Origin: Haloferax sulfurifontis ATCC BAA-897
Lineage (GTDB): Archaea; Halobacteriota; Halobacteria; Halobacteriales; Haloferacaceae
DNA: 64,000 nucleotides
NCBI RefSeq assembly: GCF_000337835.1
Contig: NZ_AOLM01000012.1
Coordinates: 118,356 to 182,355 of the forward strand
Reading direction: 5' to 3'
The notes below the pieces were generated by a model, which worked only from the letters and a program-made list of their open reading frames with translations, was not told the DNA's origin and searched no databases. Positions 54,534 to 63,635 of this stretch are shown here, in pieces (positions within the stretch are counted from its first letter, which is position 1; every line of letters begins with the position of its first letter). Position numbers and translations under genes: made by a program.

Positions 54534-55442
54534 TCAGGAGACGTCGGCTTCCATGACGAACGTCGGCTCTTCCGCGAGGTCGCTTCGGGCGAGTGCGGCG
54601 TCGGTAATCCAGTCGACGCGCTCGGGGAACAGAACGCGCGTCCGGTCCGCGCCGACCGAAGCGGCGTCGCGGCGGACGGCGTCCAAAAGCGACCCGCAGG
54701 CCGACGCGTCGTCCCACGCGGCGACCGCGTACTCGGCCCACGTCACCTCGCCCTCGTCGTCGGATTCTCGGGAGAAGGTCCGGTTGCGATAGGTGAAGCC
54801 GGTCGCGCGGTCGTCGCCGACGACGAACAGTCGGTCGTCGTCCGCGGCGTCGTGGAGGCGCTCGCGGGTCAGCTCGGAGAGCGCCCACGACTCCGCGGGG
54901 TCGAGCGCGAGCCCCGACAGCGCGGTTCGGGCCTCACAGCCGGTCCAGTAGGCCCACGCGGCGTCGGCGTCGTCCCCGACGGCCGCCTCCGGGTCGGCGG
55001 TCGAGTCGGGGTCGGGCATCGCCCACCGGAACTCGATGCCGGGGTCGAACCCGGCCGTGCGGGTGGTGGCGAGGCTCGGGACGTTCCACGAGTGGACCAT
55101 GTTGCGGACGCGGCGCGCGCCGCGCTCGCGCGCCCAGTCGAGAAGCGCGCGCGACAGTTTGGTCGCGAGCCCCCGCTCGCGGTAGTCGGGCGCGACGCGC
55201 ATGCCCTGCGCCCAGCCCTCGTATTCCGACAGCATGACGACCTGTGCGATGGCGGCCACGTCGTCGGAGGGCGTCTCCTCGCCCATATCGACGATGAGCG
55301 TCGCCTGCTCCGACTCTCCGGGGGCAATCCAGTCGTGGTAGATGTCGGGGAGGTAGTCCGACACCCCGCGGTCTGCCCACGTGTCGCGGGTGAACGCGGC
55401 GACCGCGTCGTAGTCCTCGGGCCGCGCGGGTCGAATCTCCAT
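54534..55442 (-). CDS. Acetyltransferase with two GNAT domains
   Basis: This 302-residue protein has a complete N-terminal GNAT domain (residues 1-150): EIRPARPEDYDAVAAFTRDTW and the acetyl-CoA loop MRVAPDYRERGLATKLSRALLDWA. A weaker second domain follows at about 160-300, where the loop is poorly kept. The start ATG is 4 bp after the gatD stop, so the two are co-transcribed. The substrate is unknown. Confidence 0.85.
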   Translation of the reverse strand: MEIRPARPEDYDAVAAFTRDTWADRGVSDYLPDIYHDWIAPGESEQATLIVDMGEETPSDDVAAIAQVVMLSEYEGWAQGMRVAPDYRERGLATKLSRALLDWARERGARRVRNMVHSWNVPSLATTRTAGFDPGIEFRWAMPDPDSTADPEAAVGDDADAAWAYWTGCEARTALSGLALDPAESWALSELTRERLHDAADDDRLFVVGDDRATGFTYRNRTFSRESDDEGEVTWAEYAVAAWDDASACGSLLDAVRRDAASVGADRTRVLFPERVDWITDAALARSDLAEEPTFVMEADVS

Positions 55443-55446
55443 CAGG

Positions 55447-56694
55447 TCACTCCCACGGGACCGAGCGCTGAGTCAGTTCGCCTTCGAGGTCCCGACCCAT
55501 CGCGCCCGTCGGGTCGGCGACGTTGGCGAGCGCCCACATGAGCTTCACCTTCGCCGTGCCGGGGAGCGTGTCGCCCGCCTCGACGACGCCGGCGTCGAGC
55601 AGGTCGCGCCCGGTGTCGTAGACGCGGTCGCAGACGCGGCCTTCGAGACACTGCGAGGTCATGGCGACGACCGTGCCGTCCTCGACGAGTTCCTCGAACC
55701 GCGGGATGAGGTCGGTGTGGACGTGGCCGAGGCCCGTCCCCTCGATGACGACGCCGTCCTTCCCGTCGAGGTAGTCGAGCGCCGCGGGGTCCATCCCCGG
55801 CGTGAACTTCACGAGTTCCACCTCGGATTCGAGGTCGGCGTGGAGCGCGAGGTCGGCCTCCCCGCGTGGGGCGTAGTCGCGGCGGAACGTGACCTCCTCG
55901 GCCTCGTAGTCGACCTCGCCGAGCGGCTTCGCGCCGACGGTCTCGAACGCGTCGCGCCGGGAGGTGTGGTTCTTGCGGACGCGCGTCCCCTCGTGGAGCG
56001 CACAAGCGTCGTCGGACTCCGAGGCGTGCATGCAGATCATGACCTCGGCGGCGTCGGCCTTCGCGGCCTCGACGGCGCAGACGGCGTTCATCACGTTGTC
56101 AGAGGAGGGGCGGTCCGCCGAGCGCTGACTGCCCGTGAAGACGATTGGCACGGGCGTGTCGAGCATGAACGACATCGCCGACGCGGAGAACTGCATCGTG
56201 TCGGTGCCGTGCATGACGACGACGCCGTCGGCCCCGGCCTCGATTTCCTCGGCGACGGCCTCGGCGAGGTCGACCCACACGTCGGTCGTCATGTTCTCCG
56301 AGAGGATGTTGGCGACGACGCGGCCGCGGTAGTTCGCCCGCCCCGCGAGGTCGGGGACGGCCCGGAGCACGTCCTCGGCGTCGAACTGCGCGGTCACCGC
56401 GCCCGTGCGGTAGTCGACCGTCGAGGCGATGGTCCCGCCGGTCGAGATGAGCGAGACGGTCGGGAGGTCGTCGTCGAACTCGATTTCTGAGGTGCCGTCG
56501 CCCTCGGACTGCGCGTCTTCGATGTCGTACACGTCGGTTTCGAGCACGTCCACGTCGGCCCCCTCGCGGGCGATGCCGACGTTGTACCCGCCGTCGAGCT
56601 TGACGACGAGGTGGTCCTCGGTGGAAGACGGCATGAGCACGCCTTCGTTCGTGACGTCCGCGCGGGTGACGCGGACGCGGTCCCCTGCGTTCAT
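55447..56694 (-). CDS. gatD: Glutamyl-tRNA(Gln) amidotransferase subunit D
   Basis: With GatE it converts Glu-tRNA(Gln) to Gln-tRNA(Gln) in archaea; GatD is the glutaminase. The 415-residue protein has an N-terminal beta domain (about residues 1-75) and an L-asparaginase-like domain with the catalytic Thr in SLISTGGTIASTVDY, HGTDTMQFSASAMSF and FTGSQRSADRPSSDN. ATG 56694 (MNAGDRVRVTR) is the family start; the longer frame runs into a dispersed repeat. No gatE is in the window. A GNAT gene follows. Confidence 0.93.
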   Translation of the reverse strand: MNAGDRVRVTRADVTNEGVLMPSSTEDHLVVKLDGGYNVGIAREGADVDVLETDVYDIEDAQSEGDGTSEIEFDDDLPTVSLISTGGTIASTVDYRTGAVTAQFDAEDVLRAVPDLAGRANYRGRVVANILSENMTTDVWVDLAEAVAEEIEAGADGVVVMHGTDTMQFSASAMSFMLDTPVPIVFTGSQRSADRPSSDNVMNAVCAVEAAKADAAEVMICMHASESDDACALHEGTRVRKNHTSRRDAFETVGAKPLGEVDYEAEEVTFRRDYAPRGEADLALHADLESEVELVKFTPGMDPAALDYLDGKDGVVIEGTGLGHVHTDLIPRFEELVEDGTVVAMTSQCLEGRVCDRVYDTGRDLLDAGVVEAGDTLPGTAKVKLMWALANVADPTGAMGRDLEGELTQRSVPWE

Positions 56695-56733
56695 ATCGCG
56701 GGATACCGCGGGGGCAGACTTCAAACCCACCAT

Positions 56734-56831
56734 TCCACCTTTTTCGTCCTCGGGGTCGCGTAGCGACCCGCTCGGAGCAAAAATCTGGACCAAAAATGCC
56801 GAACGGTTCGCTACGCTCACCGTTCGGTGCG
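56734..56831 (-). repeat. Dispersed ~100-bp element, copy 2
   Basis: Read on the minus strand it has GCACCG, a GAGCGTAGCGAA hairpin with GAACGG/CCGTTC arms, an identical core CATTTTTGGTCCAGATTTTT plus GC, a second hairpin (GGGTCGC/GCGACCC) and GACGAAAAAGGTGGA. The order of parts matches the copy at 37260-37366, and the hairpin bases differ by compensating changes. It lies about 40 bp upstream of gatD. Confidence 0.7.
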
Positions 56832-56949
56832 ATTGCTGGCCACGAGTACCACAGATTCATCCCCGGCTCGCGAGCGTGATGCAGAGGATGTTAGCTCCGC
56901 AGACATAACTGGCACAAGACATTTTATCCGGCCGACCGTCGGCCAGCGT

Positions 56950-57159
56950 ATGCTCCCCACGATACTCCTCCAGTCGCGCGGCGCAGGCGCGTTCGTAATC
57001 GGCCTGCTGTTTTTCCTCCTGTTCCTCGGGATGGTGGTGTGGACGTACCGCGACGCGAAGCGAAACAGCAGTCACCCGGCGTTCCTCTGGGCCGTCGTCG
57101 TCTTCCTCGCGCCGCTTCTGGGACTCGTCCTGTACTTCATCCTCGGCCGCAACGCGTAG
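56950..57159 (+). CDS. Small two-helix membrane protein with PLDc_N-like motif, 69 aa
   Basis: Two helices lie at about residues 12-33 (GAFVIGLLFFLLFLGMVVWTY) and 43-66 (HPAFLWAVVVFLAPLLGLVLYFILGR), with a basic YRDAKRNSS loop between. The second half resembles the PLDc_N domain found at the N-terminus of phospholipase D-type proteins and as a stand-alone in archaea. ATG 56950 is about 25 bp after TTTTATCC. Function unknown. Confidence 0.7.
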   Translation: MLPTILLQSRGAGAFVIGLLFFLLFLGMVVWTYRDAKRNSSHPAFLWAVVVFLAPLLGLVLYFILGRNA

Positions 57160-57266
57160 CTCCGAGCCGGGCGGCGAACCGTCACGCGACGCGAACCGAC
57201 GCGAACGGTCTCCGCGGCTGACTCACCGGCACAAGAGCCATCAGGCTCGCCCGCGACCCTGTACAC

Positions 57267-57761
57267 ATGCAACGGTCGGACCAAAAGGAGTCTGAGCAGT
57301 CCGTCGACGACGTGCTCTCCGGATTGACCCGCGAGCGCGACGACGCGACGCGGACCAGTTCGCCGGACTCGTCAGGCGGCGGTCGCCTCGGTGGGCTGTT
57401 CTCCCCGCGCGCGTTCCTCGCGGCGCTCCTGCTCTCCATCGGCGGCCTCCTCGTCGGCGGCGCGATTCCCCTCGTCGGCTTCATCGGCCGGTTCGCAGGC
57501 ATCGCCGGCGCCGGCTTCCTCCTCGGCCTCGTCGGGTCGAAGCGACACTACACCGAGGTCGTGCTCGCGGGGGTAATCGCCGCCGGCCTCGCGTTCGTCC
57601 TCTCGACGCTGTTCGCCGTGTTCGCGCCCTTCGCGGTGCAGTTGCTCGCGGACTACGGCGTCGCCATCGCGGGCGTCGGCGCGGCGAGCGGCGGGCTCGC
57701 GGCGCTCGTCGGTCACTACTTCGGCCGCGACCTCCGGGCGGGCCTGACACAGGAGCTGTAG
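57267..57761 (+). CDS. DUF456-like membrane protein
   Basis: This 164-residue protein has a hydrophilic N-terminus (residues 1-42) and several hydrophobic helices: about 47-68, 73-95, 97-125 and 128-150. The Gly-rich GFIGRFAGIAGAGFLLGLVGS and FGRDLRAGL at the end resemble DUF456-type proteins, a family of unknown function. It converges on the ArsR-like regulator, 3 bp away. Confidence 0.65.
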   Translation: MQRSDQKESEQSVDDVLSGLTRERDDATRTSSPDSSGGGRLGGLFSPRAFLAALLLSIGGLLVGGAIPLVGFIGRFAGIAGAGFLLGLVGSKRHYTEVVLAGVIAAGLAFVLSTLFAVFAPFAVQLLADYGVAIAGVGAASGGLAALVGHYFGRDLRAGLTQEL

Positions 57762-57764
57762 CCG

Positions 57765-58418
57765 TCAGTCGATTCGCCAGCGGTCGCCGTTGTGGGCGAC
57801 GAGGTCGCCCTCGGCGAGGTGGTGGAGCGCGCTGTCGACGACCGCGGGGTCCGCGTTGAGGTCCTTCGCGATGCCGCGGACGGTGTTCGACCCGTTGGCG
57901 AGCGCGGCCAGAATCTCGGCGTAAAAGCGGCTGTCGGCGTCGACGCCGAGGCGGTCGTTGAGGCGGTCGAGCACGTCGGTGATTCGGCCCTGCACCCACC
58001 GCTGGGCCAAGGAGAGTTCGTTGTCGAGTTCCTCCAGTTTCCCGAGTTCGCGTGCCAACTCCGAGATGTCGTCGCTCCCGGCGTTCTCGACTTCGAGCGT
58101 CACGTGCGGACAGCGCCCGGCCATGTCGAGGCTCGGACTCGGCGGGTAGGCGCTTTTCGCGCCGAACCCGTACGGCGAGACGTTCACCTCCAGTCGGAGG
58201 TTCCGCGAGATGTGGAAGTACTTGCGCCGCTGGTCGTCGGTGCGCGACTCGATGAGCCCCGCGTCCTCCAGCTTTCTGAGGTGGTCGATGACGGCCTTGG
58301 GGCTGACGCCGAGGTACTCGCTTATCTCGGTGACGTAGCACGGTTTGTGCGAGAGCAACCGCAGGATGCGCCGGCGGTTTTCGTTCCCGAGTAGGTCGAG
58401 CAGTACCGCGGAGTCCAT
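57765..58418 (-). CDS. ArsR-like winged-helix transcription regulator
   Basis: The 217-residue protein has an N-terminal winged helix (residues 3-65: LLDLLGNENRRRILRLLSHKPCYVTEISEYLGVSPKAVIDHLRKLEDAGLI), then a middle segment and a C-terminal second helical domain (about 145-210). Its layout matches the haloarchaeal ArsR-like two-domain regulators. The ligand is unknown. It lies alone on the minus strand between membrane-protein genes. Confidence 0.85.
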   Translation of the reverse strand: MDSAVLLDLLGNENRRRILRLLSHKPCYVTEISEYLGVSPKAVIDHLRKLEDAGLIESRTDDQRRKYFHISRNLRLEVNVSPYGFGAKSAYPPSPSLDMAGRCPHVTLEVENAGSDDISELARELGKLEELDNELSLAQRWVQGRITDVLDRLNDRLGVDADSRFYAEILAALANGSNTVRGIAKDLNADPAVVDSALHHLAEGDLVAHNGDRWRID

Positions 58419-58483
58419 TACGAGGTCATAGACTGCGGGTGGGGAAAAGCCTGACTCATGTGATACTCCGCGCCGTCGTGCGA

Positions 58484-59185
58484 TTAGCGATTGTGACTCG
58501 CGGGGCGCTCACGGGGCGGTCTCCGGGGGTCCGAGAGGCGGTCGAACGCCCGCGACGCGAGAAACACGGCGAGGAACGAGAGCGCGACGGTGATGCCCGC
58601 GAGGAGCGCCCCCGCCTCGTACTTCAGCGGCGGGTAGTAGCCGAGGCCGTAGTCGAACACGTCGTTGACGAGCGCGAGGACGAGGGCGAACCCGAGTGCG
58701 CCCTTCGTGGTCGCCCCGTAGCGCGGGACGAGGAGCGCGAGCGCGAGAAAGCCCGCGTGGGTGAGCATGATGCCCCAGTAGTCCCAGAGCGCGGCCCCGG
58801 AGAAGCCGACGTAGAGGTCGGGTCGGAGGTTGAGCGCGACGACCGTCCAGACGCCGTACTTGACGAGCCAGACGAACGCGAGCGTGTGGAGGTACGCGAG
58901 CGGCCGGTTGACGGGCGCGTCGGCGACGCGGCGACCGAGGTTCGGAAGCAGTGTCGCGGCCGACAGCGTCATCAGCGCGAGGGCGGTCGGCGAGTCGCCG
59001 AAAAGCGGGTAGAGGAACGTCGGCAGGTCAGAAAGCGCGGGGTCGGAGTGGACGTAGAAGCTCACCCCGACGAGGAACGCGGCGGCGTTGAGGACGAGGA
59101 AGACGACGAGGCTCGGCCCGTTTCCGAGGTAGTACTCCGCCCAGTCGTCGACCGCCGCGTCGAGGTCGAAATCGCGCAGACCCAT
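58484..59185 (-). CDS. DUF1405 membrane protein
   Basis: This 233-residue integral membrane protein has about six helices, beginning at about residue 25 (LVVFLVLNAAAFLVGVSFYV). The mid sequence LAYLHTLAFVWLVKYGVWTVVALNL and LVNDVFDYGLGYYPPL are DUF1405 landmarks. I start at MGLRDFDLD (59185), since the longer frame has poor composition. Function unknown. Confidence 0.82.
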   Translation of the reverse strand: MGLRDFDLDAAVDDWAEYYLGNGPSLVVFLVLNAAAFLVGVSFYVHSDPALSDLPTFLYPLFGDSPTALALMTLSAATLLPNLGRRVADAPVNRPLAYLHTLAFVWLVKYGVWTVVALNLRPDLYVGFSGAALWDYWGIMLTHAGFLALALLVPRYGATTKGALGFALVLALVNDVFDYGLGYYPPLKYEAGALLAGITVALSFLAVFLASRAFDRLSDPRRPPRERPASHNR

Positions 59186-59351
59186 CGCCGAGTCGGACGG
59201 CGCGCCGAAAGAAAAGGCCGTCGGGGCGGGGCGGGGCGGCGCATCCCCGCCGTCGGGAGGCGAACGCCGCCCTCTCATCTCCGTGCGCGACACGTTGTCA
59301 CCCCATGTCGGGAGCAAAGGACAGTTACCCCGGCGCGCCGAACGGCGACGT

Positions 59352-60932
59352 ATGGACGCAGCACTCATCATCCTCGACGGGTGGGGACTCGGCGACCACG
59401 ACCGCCGCGACGCCATCAAGGCGGCGGACACGCCGAACTTCGACCGCTACCGCGACGCGGGCGCGTTCGGGACGCTCATCGTCGACGGCCGGCGCGTCGG
59501 CCTCCCGGACGGCCAGATGGGCAACAGCGAGGTCGGCCACCTCAACATCGGGGCCGGTCGCGTCGTCAAGCAGGCGTACACCCGCATCGGTGACAGCATC
59601 GACGACGGCTCGTTCTTCGAGAACGACGCCATCACGGCCGCCTACGACCACGCCGACGAACACGACGGACGCGTCCACCTCATGGGCCTCGTCTCCGACG
59701 GCGGCGTCCACTCCGACCAACAGCACCTCCACGCGCTCATCGAACTCGCCGCCGACCGCGGCGTCGAGGCCGTCACCCACGCCTTCACCGACGGCCGCGA
59801 CACCAGCCCCACCGGCGGCGAGGAATACCTCTCGGAGCTCGAAGCCGTCGCCGACGAACAGGGGACCGGCGGCGTCGCCACCGTCTCCGGGCGCTACTAC
59901 GCGATGGACCGCGACCAGAACTGGGAGCGCACCAAGCGCGCCTACGACGCCATCGTCGAGCGCGAGGCGGAGTGGACCGCCGAGACGGCCGTCGACGCCG
60001 TCACCGAGTCGTACGACCGCGGCGACACCGACGAGTTCGTCGAGCCGACCGTCGTCGACGACGCGCCCGCGCTCGAAGACGGCGACTCGGCCGTCTTCTT
60101 CAACTTCCGCGCCGACCGCGCTCGACAGCTCGTGCGGATGCTCTGCGACATCGAGCCGGTCTGGGAGTTCGAGACGACGCCGCCGGAGATTCTCATGACG
60201 ACGATGACGCAGTACGACAAGACGTTCGACGTCGCTGTCGCCTACCCGCCGGAACAGCCCGAGGACACGCTCGGCGAGGTGCTCGCCGAGGCGGACATGA
60301 CGCAGTTGCGCATGGCCGAATCGGAGAAGTACCCCCACGTCACCTACTTCCTCAACGGCGGCCGCGAGGTCGAGTTCGACGGCGAGATTCGGAACATCGT
60401 CGAGAGCCCCGACGTGCCGACCTACGACCTCCAGCCCGAGATGTCCGCGGTGGAACTCACAGACACGGCCATCGACATCATCGAGTCCGACGACCCGAAC
60501 GTGATGGTGCTCAACTACGCCAACCCCGACATGGTCGGCCACACCGGCGACTACGAGGCCGCCATCGAAGCGGTCGAGGCCGTCGACGAACAGCTCGGGC
60601 GGCTCGTCGAGAGCGTCCGCGCCCACGGCGGCCACGTCTGTATCACCGCCGACCACGGCAACGCCGACGACATGGGCACCGAAGACGACCCGCACACGGC
60701 CCACACGTTCAACCCCGTCCCGTTCGTCTACCTCGCGGCCGACCGCGACGACGAGGCGGCCGCGGAGAACGACGCCGAGGCCGAGCACGCCGAAGTCGAC
60801 CCCGAGCATCCGCTTTCGGGCGGTCGGACCGTCCGCGAGGGCGGCTCGCTGTGCGACATCGCGCCGACCATCCTCGAACTCGTCGACGTCGACCAGCCGG
60901 CCGCGATGACCGGCGAGTCGCTGTTAGAATAG
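59352..60932 (+). CDS. gpmI: 2,3-Bisphosphoglycerate-independent phosphoglycerate mutase
   Basis: It interconverts 3- and 2-phosphoglycerate. The 526-residue Mn-dependent enzyme begins MDAALIILDGWGLGDHD, has the phospho-accepting Ser in GQMGNSEVGHLNIGAGRVV near residue 62, HTFTDGRDTSP-like HAFTDGRDTSPTGG and the late metal site CITADHGNADDMGTEDD with HTFNPVPFVYL. An acidic insertion (DRDDEAAAENDAEAEHAEVDPEHP) lies near the C-terminus, probably halophilic. The length is normal for GpmI. Confidence 0.95.
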   Translation: MDAALIILDGWGLGDHDRRDAIKAADTPNFDRYRDAGAFGTLIVDGRRVGLPDGQMGNSEVGHLNIGAGRVVKQAYTRIGDSIDDGSFFENDAITAAYDHADEHDGRVHLMGLVSDGGVHSDQQHLHALIELAADRGVEAVTHAFTDGRDTSPTGGEEYLSELEAVADEQGTGGVATVSGRYYAMDRDQNWERTKRAYDAIVEREAEWTAETAVDAVTESYDRGDTDEFVEPTVVDDAPALEDGDSAVFFNFRADRARQLVRMLCDIEPVWEFETTPPEILMTTMTQYDKTFDVAVAYPPEQPEDTLGEVLAEADMTQLRMAESEKYPHVTYFLNGGREVEFDGEIRNIVESPDVPTYDLQPEMSAVELTDTAIDIIESDDPNVMVLNYANPDMVGHTGDYEAAIEAVEAVDEQLGRLVESVRAHGGHVCITADHGNADDMGTEDDPHTAHTFNPVPFVYLAADRDDEAAAENDAEAEHAEVDPEHPLSGGRTVREGGSLCDIAPTILELVDVDQPAAMTGESLLE

Positions 60933-60974
60933 GTCGCCGTCGCTCACGCACTCGGTTTGGGTGCACTCAGCAGT

Positions 60975-61607
60975 CTACGCGCCGGACTCGCCTCGATAGC
61001 GACGGTACGCGGTCGGGACGAGCATCGACACGCCCGCGACGGCGGCGAGGACGACGAACTCCGGGCGGACGGCCGCGGCCAGTGACTCCGTCGTGAGCGT
61101 CTCGACCGACGCGCCGGCGATGACGCCCGCGACGGCCCACGGGAGTTCGCCCACGGCGGTCCCGAGCGCGAACGCCCCGAGTCGGACGTCGGCGACGCCC
61201 GCCGCCACCGACACCACGTCGGAGGGGATTGGAAACAGACGACTCGCGGCCACGCCCGTCACCGATCCCGTCTGTTCGACCGTCCGTTCGCCGACCGCGG
61301 CGAGTCTGGTGGTGCCCCGGTAGCGCCGCGCAAAGAGGTACGGCGGGACGCTCGTGAGGACGATGAGCGCCAGCGCCAACGGCACGCCGGCCGGTCCGAG
61401 ACCGTAGCCGACGACGAGCGCGAGGAGCGTCGTCGGCCACGCGAGAAGCGGGCGCACGACCGCGAGCGCGCTCACGACGACGACGAGTCGCACGGGGTCC
61501 GCGGCGACCCACGCCGCGCGCGAGATGACGGCGTCTGGCGACGCGAGCAGGAGACCGGCGACGACGGCCGCGAGCGCGAGGCCGGCGGCGAGGCGCGGAC
61601 GGGGCAC
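60975..61607 (-). CDS. TVP38/TMEM64 (DedA-like) membrane protein
   Basis: This 210-residue protein has about five to six helices. The VTT-family core lies at about residues 58-180: PLLAWPTTLLALVVGYGLG, RLFPIPSDVVSVAAGVADVRLGAFALGTAVGELPWAVAGVIAG. GTG at 61607 is used as start. Members act in lipid scrambling or membrane integrity in bacteria and eukaryotes; the archaeal role is unknown. Confidence 0.83.
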   Translation of the reverse strand: MPRPRLAAGLALAAVVAGLLLASPDAVISRAAWVAADPVRLVVVVSALAVVRPLLAWPTTLLALVVGYGLGPAGVPLALALIVLTSVPPYLFARRYRGTTRLAAVGERTVEQTGSVTGVAASRLFPIPSDVVSVAAGVADVRLGAFALGTAVGELPWAVAGVIAGASVETLTTESLAAAVRPEFVVLAAVAGVSMLVPTAYRRYRGESGA

Positions 61608-61697
61608 GGAAGCTCTGCGGTCCGTCGTCGCGCGGCGACCAAACGCTTTGTGCTTCGGAGGGCTTTAGCCCGACCCCGTTCGATTGGCTCCCGAACC

Positions 61698-62069
61698 GTG
61701 ACCGAGCCCACACGCGACGAGCGCGTCGAACTCGCGCTCGACCTCCTCGCGCACCTCGAAGCCGACGAACTCTCCCTCGCCGAGGTCGTCGACCGCATCG
61801 AGACGGTCACCACCGACCCGACGCTCACCCGCGACATCCTCGACGCGGCGGAGCTTCGCGGCATCATCGAGCGCGACGGCGGCCGCATCCGTCACAACCG
61901 CGGCGGCACGTTCGTCCGGTTCGAGAGTCAGGTCGTCCAACGCGAGGGCGACTTCGACTGCCGCCGCTGTGGCGCGTCCATCTCGACGGGCCACTTCGTG
62001 TGGTTCGAGTCCGGCGAACTCGGGCCGTTCGGCTCGTCGTGTGTCAGAAAAGTGCTCGGCCGGGAGTAG
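61698..62069 (+). CDS. Conserved haloarchaeal protein with zinc-ribbon-like tail, DUF5830-like, 123 aa
   Basis: The protein begins with a helical region (ELALDLLAHLEADELSLAEVVDRIETVTTDP) that resembles a small regulator domain, and ends with a knuckle DFDCRRCGASISTGHF and a later single Cys (SSCVRKVLGRE). The metal site may use three Cys plus His. The start is GTG at 61698; the longer frame upstream is poor. The layout resembles haloarchaeal DUF5830 proteins, recalled from memory. Function unknown. Confidence 0.7.
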   Translation: MTEPTRDERVELALDLLAHLEADELSLAEVVDRIETVTTDPTLTRDILDAAELRGIIERDGGRIRHNRGGTFVRFESQVVQREGDFDCRRCGASISTGHFVWFESGELGPFGSSCVRKVLGRE

Positions 62070-62100
62070 GCTGGCTGGCTCTCGCCGGCGTATGACCGCG

Positions 62101-63240
62101 CTACCGCCCGCGGCGGAGTTCTTCGATGAGCTGTTCGACCAGCTCCTGCTGGTGGCGAATCTGCTCGCTTTGGGCCTCGACGACCTCGCGGAGCGACTCG
62201 ATTTCGGCGGCGAGTTCGGCGTAGTCGGCGTCCGAACCGGTGGCCCCGGCCGAATCGGACTCGGCGGCCGATTCGAAGCCGGACCCCTCGAACCCGAGGT
62301 CGCCGGCGTCGGCGACGTTGCCGGACGACGGCTCGGCGGCCGGCGATTCGGTGGCCGACTGAGTCGTCGCGGCCTCGGCCGCCTTCGCTTCCGCCACCGC
62401 GCCGGTCGCCGGCGCGGACTCGACGGACTGCGTCTGGGCGGCCCGCCGGCTCTGTTCGGCGGGCGCGTCGCCCTCGGTGCGGGTGGCGTTCGCCGGCACG
62501 TCGGAGAGTTCGCCGGGGTTCGCGCTCAGGGGGTCGGGCCCCGCGCCGAAGTCGGTGTTGTCGCGCTCCGTGTCGGCGGACTCGGCGGTCGCCTGCGCTT
62601 TCTCCATCTGGACGCGGAACTCTTCGAGACTGCCGACGCCGTGGTAGTCACACAGCGCCCGCGCGAGTTTCTCGCGGACGAGTCGCGCCTGCTCGTTGGG
62701 AATCTTGAACCGCTCTTGGCGACCGTCGACGGTGAGCACGACCGTCGTGGCGACGCTCCCCGACTCGAATTCGAGGTCGGTCACGTCGGCGTAGCGGTAC
62801 GACTCGTAGTCTTCGTCCCAGACCGCACTCCCGATGTGCCGGACGACGCGCGCGTCGGTGATGACGAACGTGAGCTCGCTGAATCGGAACGCCTGAACCA
62901 GGCGCTCGCCGTCTTCGTCGGTCACGCCGGCGGCCGCGAGGACGCCCTCGACGATTGGCTGGAGCGCGTCGTCGAGTCGCTTCGCGGACAGCGAGAACGT
63001 CTCGCTTCCGTCGAGGCCGTAGTCGAGCGATATCTTCGCTTTCCGTCGCCCCTCCTTGACGGACAGTCGTTCGGCGGCGTGCGAGAATTCGTCGACGGAC
63101 TCGTCCGAGAGGAGGCCTTCGGCCCGATAGACGAGCGTCCGCGTCGGAGTTACAAACAGTTCGTCCTCGCCCCCGAGGTGGACGCGGGTCACCACGTCTT
63201 CCTCTCCGAGGACGGACTGGACGATCTCCGGTTGGCTCAT
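62101..63240 (-). CDS. Conserved haloarchaeal protein with C-terminal coiled coil, DUF7115-like
   Basis: The 379-residue protein has an N-terminal folded half: residues 1-100 (MSQPEIVQSVLGEEDVVTRVHLGG) and 105-200 (FRFSELTFVITDARVVRHIGSAVWDEDY), two similar strands-rich segments that may be PH-like. A long Ala/Ser/Glu-rich linker spans about 210-345. The last 35 residues form a coiled coil (AEIESLREVVEAQSEQIRHQQELVEQLIEELRRG). No membrane segment. I start at MSQPEIVQ (63240). Function unknown. Confidence 0.75.
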   Translation of the reverse strand: MSQPEIVQSVLGEEDVVTRVHLGGEDELFVTPTRTLVYRAEGLLSDESVDEFSHAAERLSVKEGRRKAKISLDYGLDGSETFSLSAKRLDDALQPIVEGVLAAAGVTDEDGERLVQAFRFSELTFVITDARVVRHIGSAVWDEDYESYRYADVTDLEFESGSVATTVVLTVDGRQERFKIPNEQARLVREKLARALCDYHGVGSLEEFRVQMEKAQATAESADTERDNTDFGAGPDPLSANPGELSDVPANATRTEGDAPAEQSRRAAQTQSVESAPATGAVAEAKAAEAATTQSATESPAAEPSSGNVADAGDLGFEGSGFESAAESDSAGATGSDADYAELAAEIESLREVVEAQSEQIRHQQELVEQLIEELRRGR

Positions 63241-63368
63241 GCGTGTGTCCACCCGGTGTTGGGACATAAATCCGCGGGTGATGACTCGAATCGAGTGGCG
63301 TGGTGACTCGTCCCGCGGTCGTCGGAGATGAGAAGCTTAAATACAACCAGCACACAACGGGAAGTTGA

Positions 63369-63517
63369 GCCCGGGTGGCTTAGCTGGACATAGCGCCGCA
63401 CTCATAGGGTTTCACAATCGGTGCGGAACGCCTTGGAAGCCTCCGCCCCCCGCGAGGTCATGCCGGCCTCGCACCTGGGACATGCGGAGATCGTGGGTTC
63501 GGAGCCCACCCCGGGCA
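63369..63517 (+). tRNA. Elongator tRNA-Met (CAT) with 75-nt intron
   Basis: Acceptor GCCCGGG pairs with CCCGGGC, discriminator A at 63517. The anticodon arm is CCGCA-CTCATA[A]-TGCGG, with anticodon CAT. The intron runs 63407-63481, 75 nt, at the canonical position 37/38. The mature tRNA is 74 nt. A 75-nt intron at this site is known from the H. volcanii elongator tRNA-Met. Confidence 0.93.
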
Positions 63518-63635
63518 TTCTTCGATTTCGTCACGTGGACAACTGCAACGCGAGTCACGACGTCGTCTCTCGATTTTCACTGGAAGCGGTGGTGTTCTCT
63601 GCTGTCGCGTCACCGATGGCTGTACTCCCGAACGG

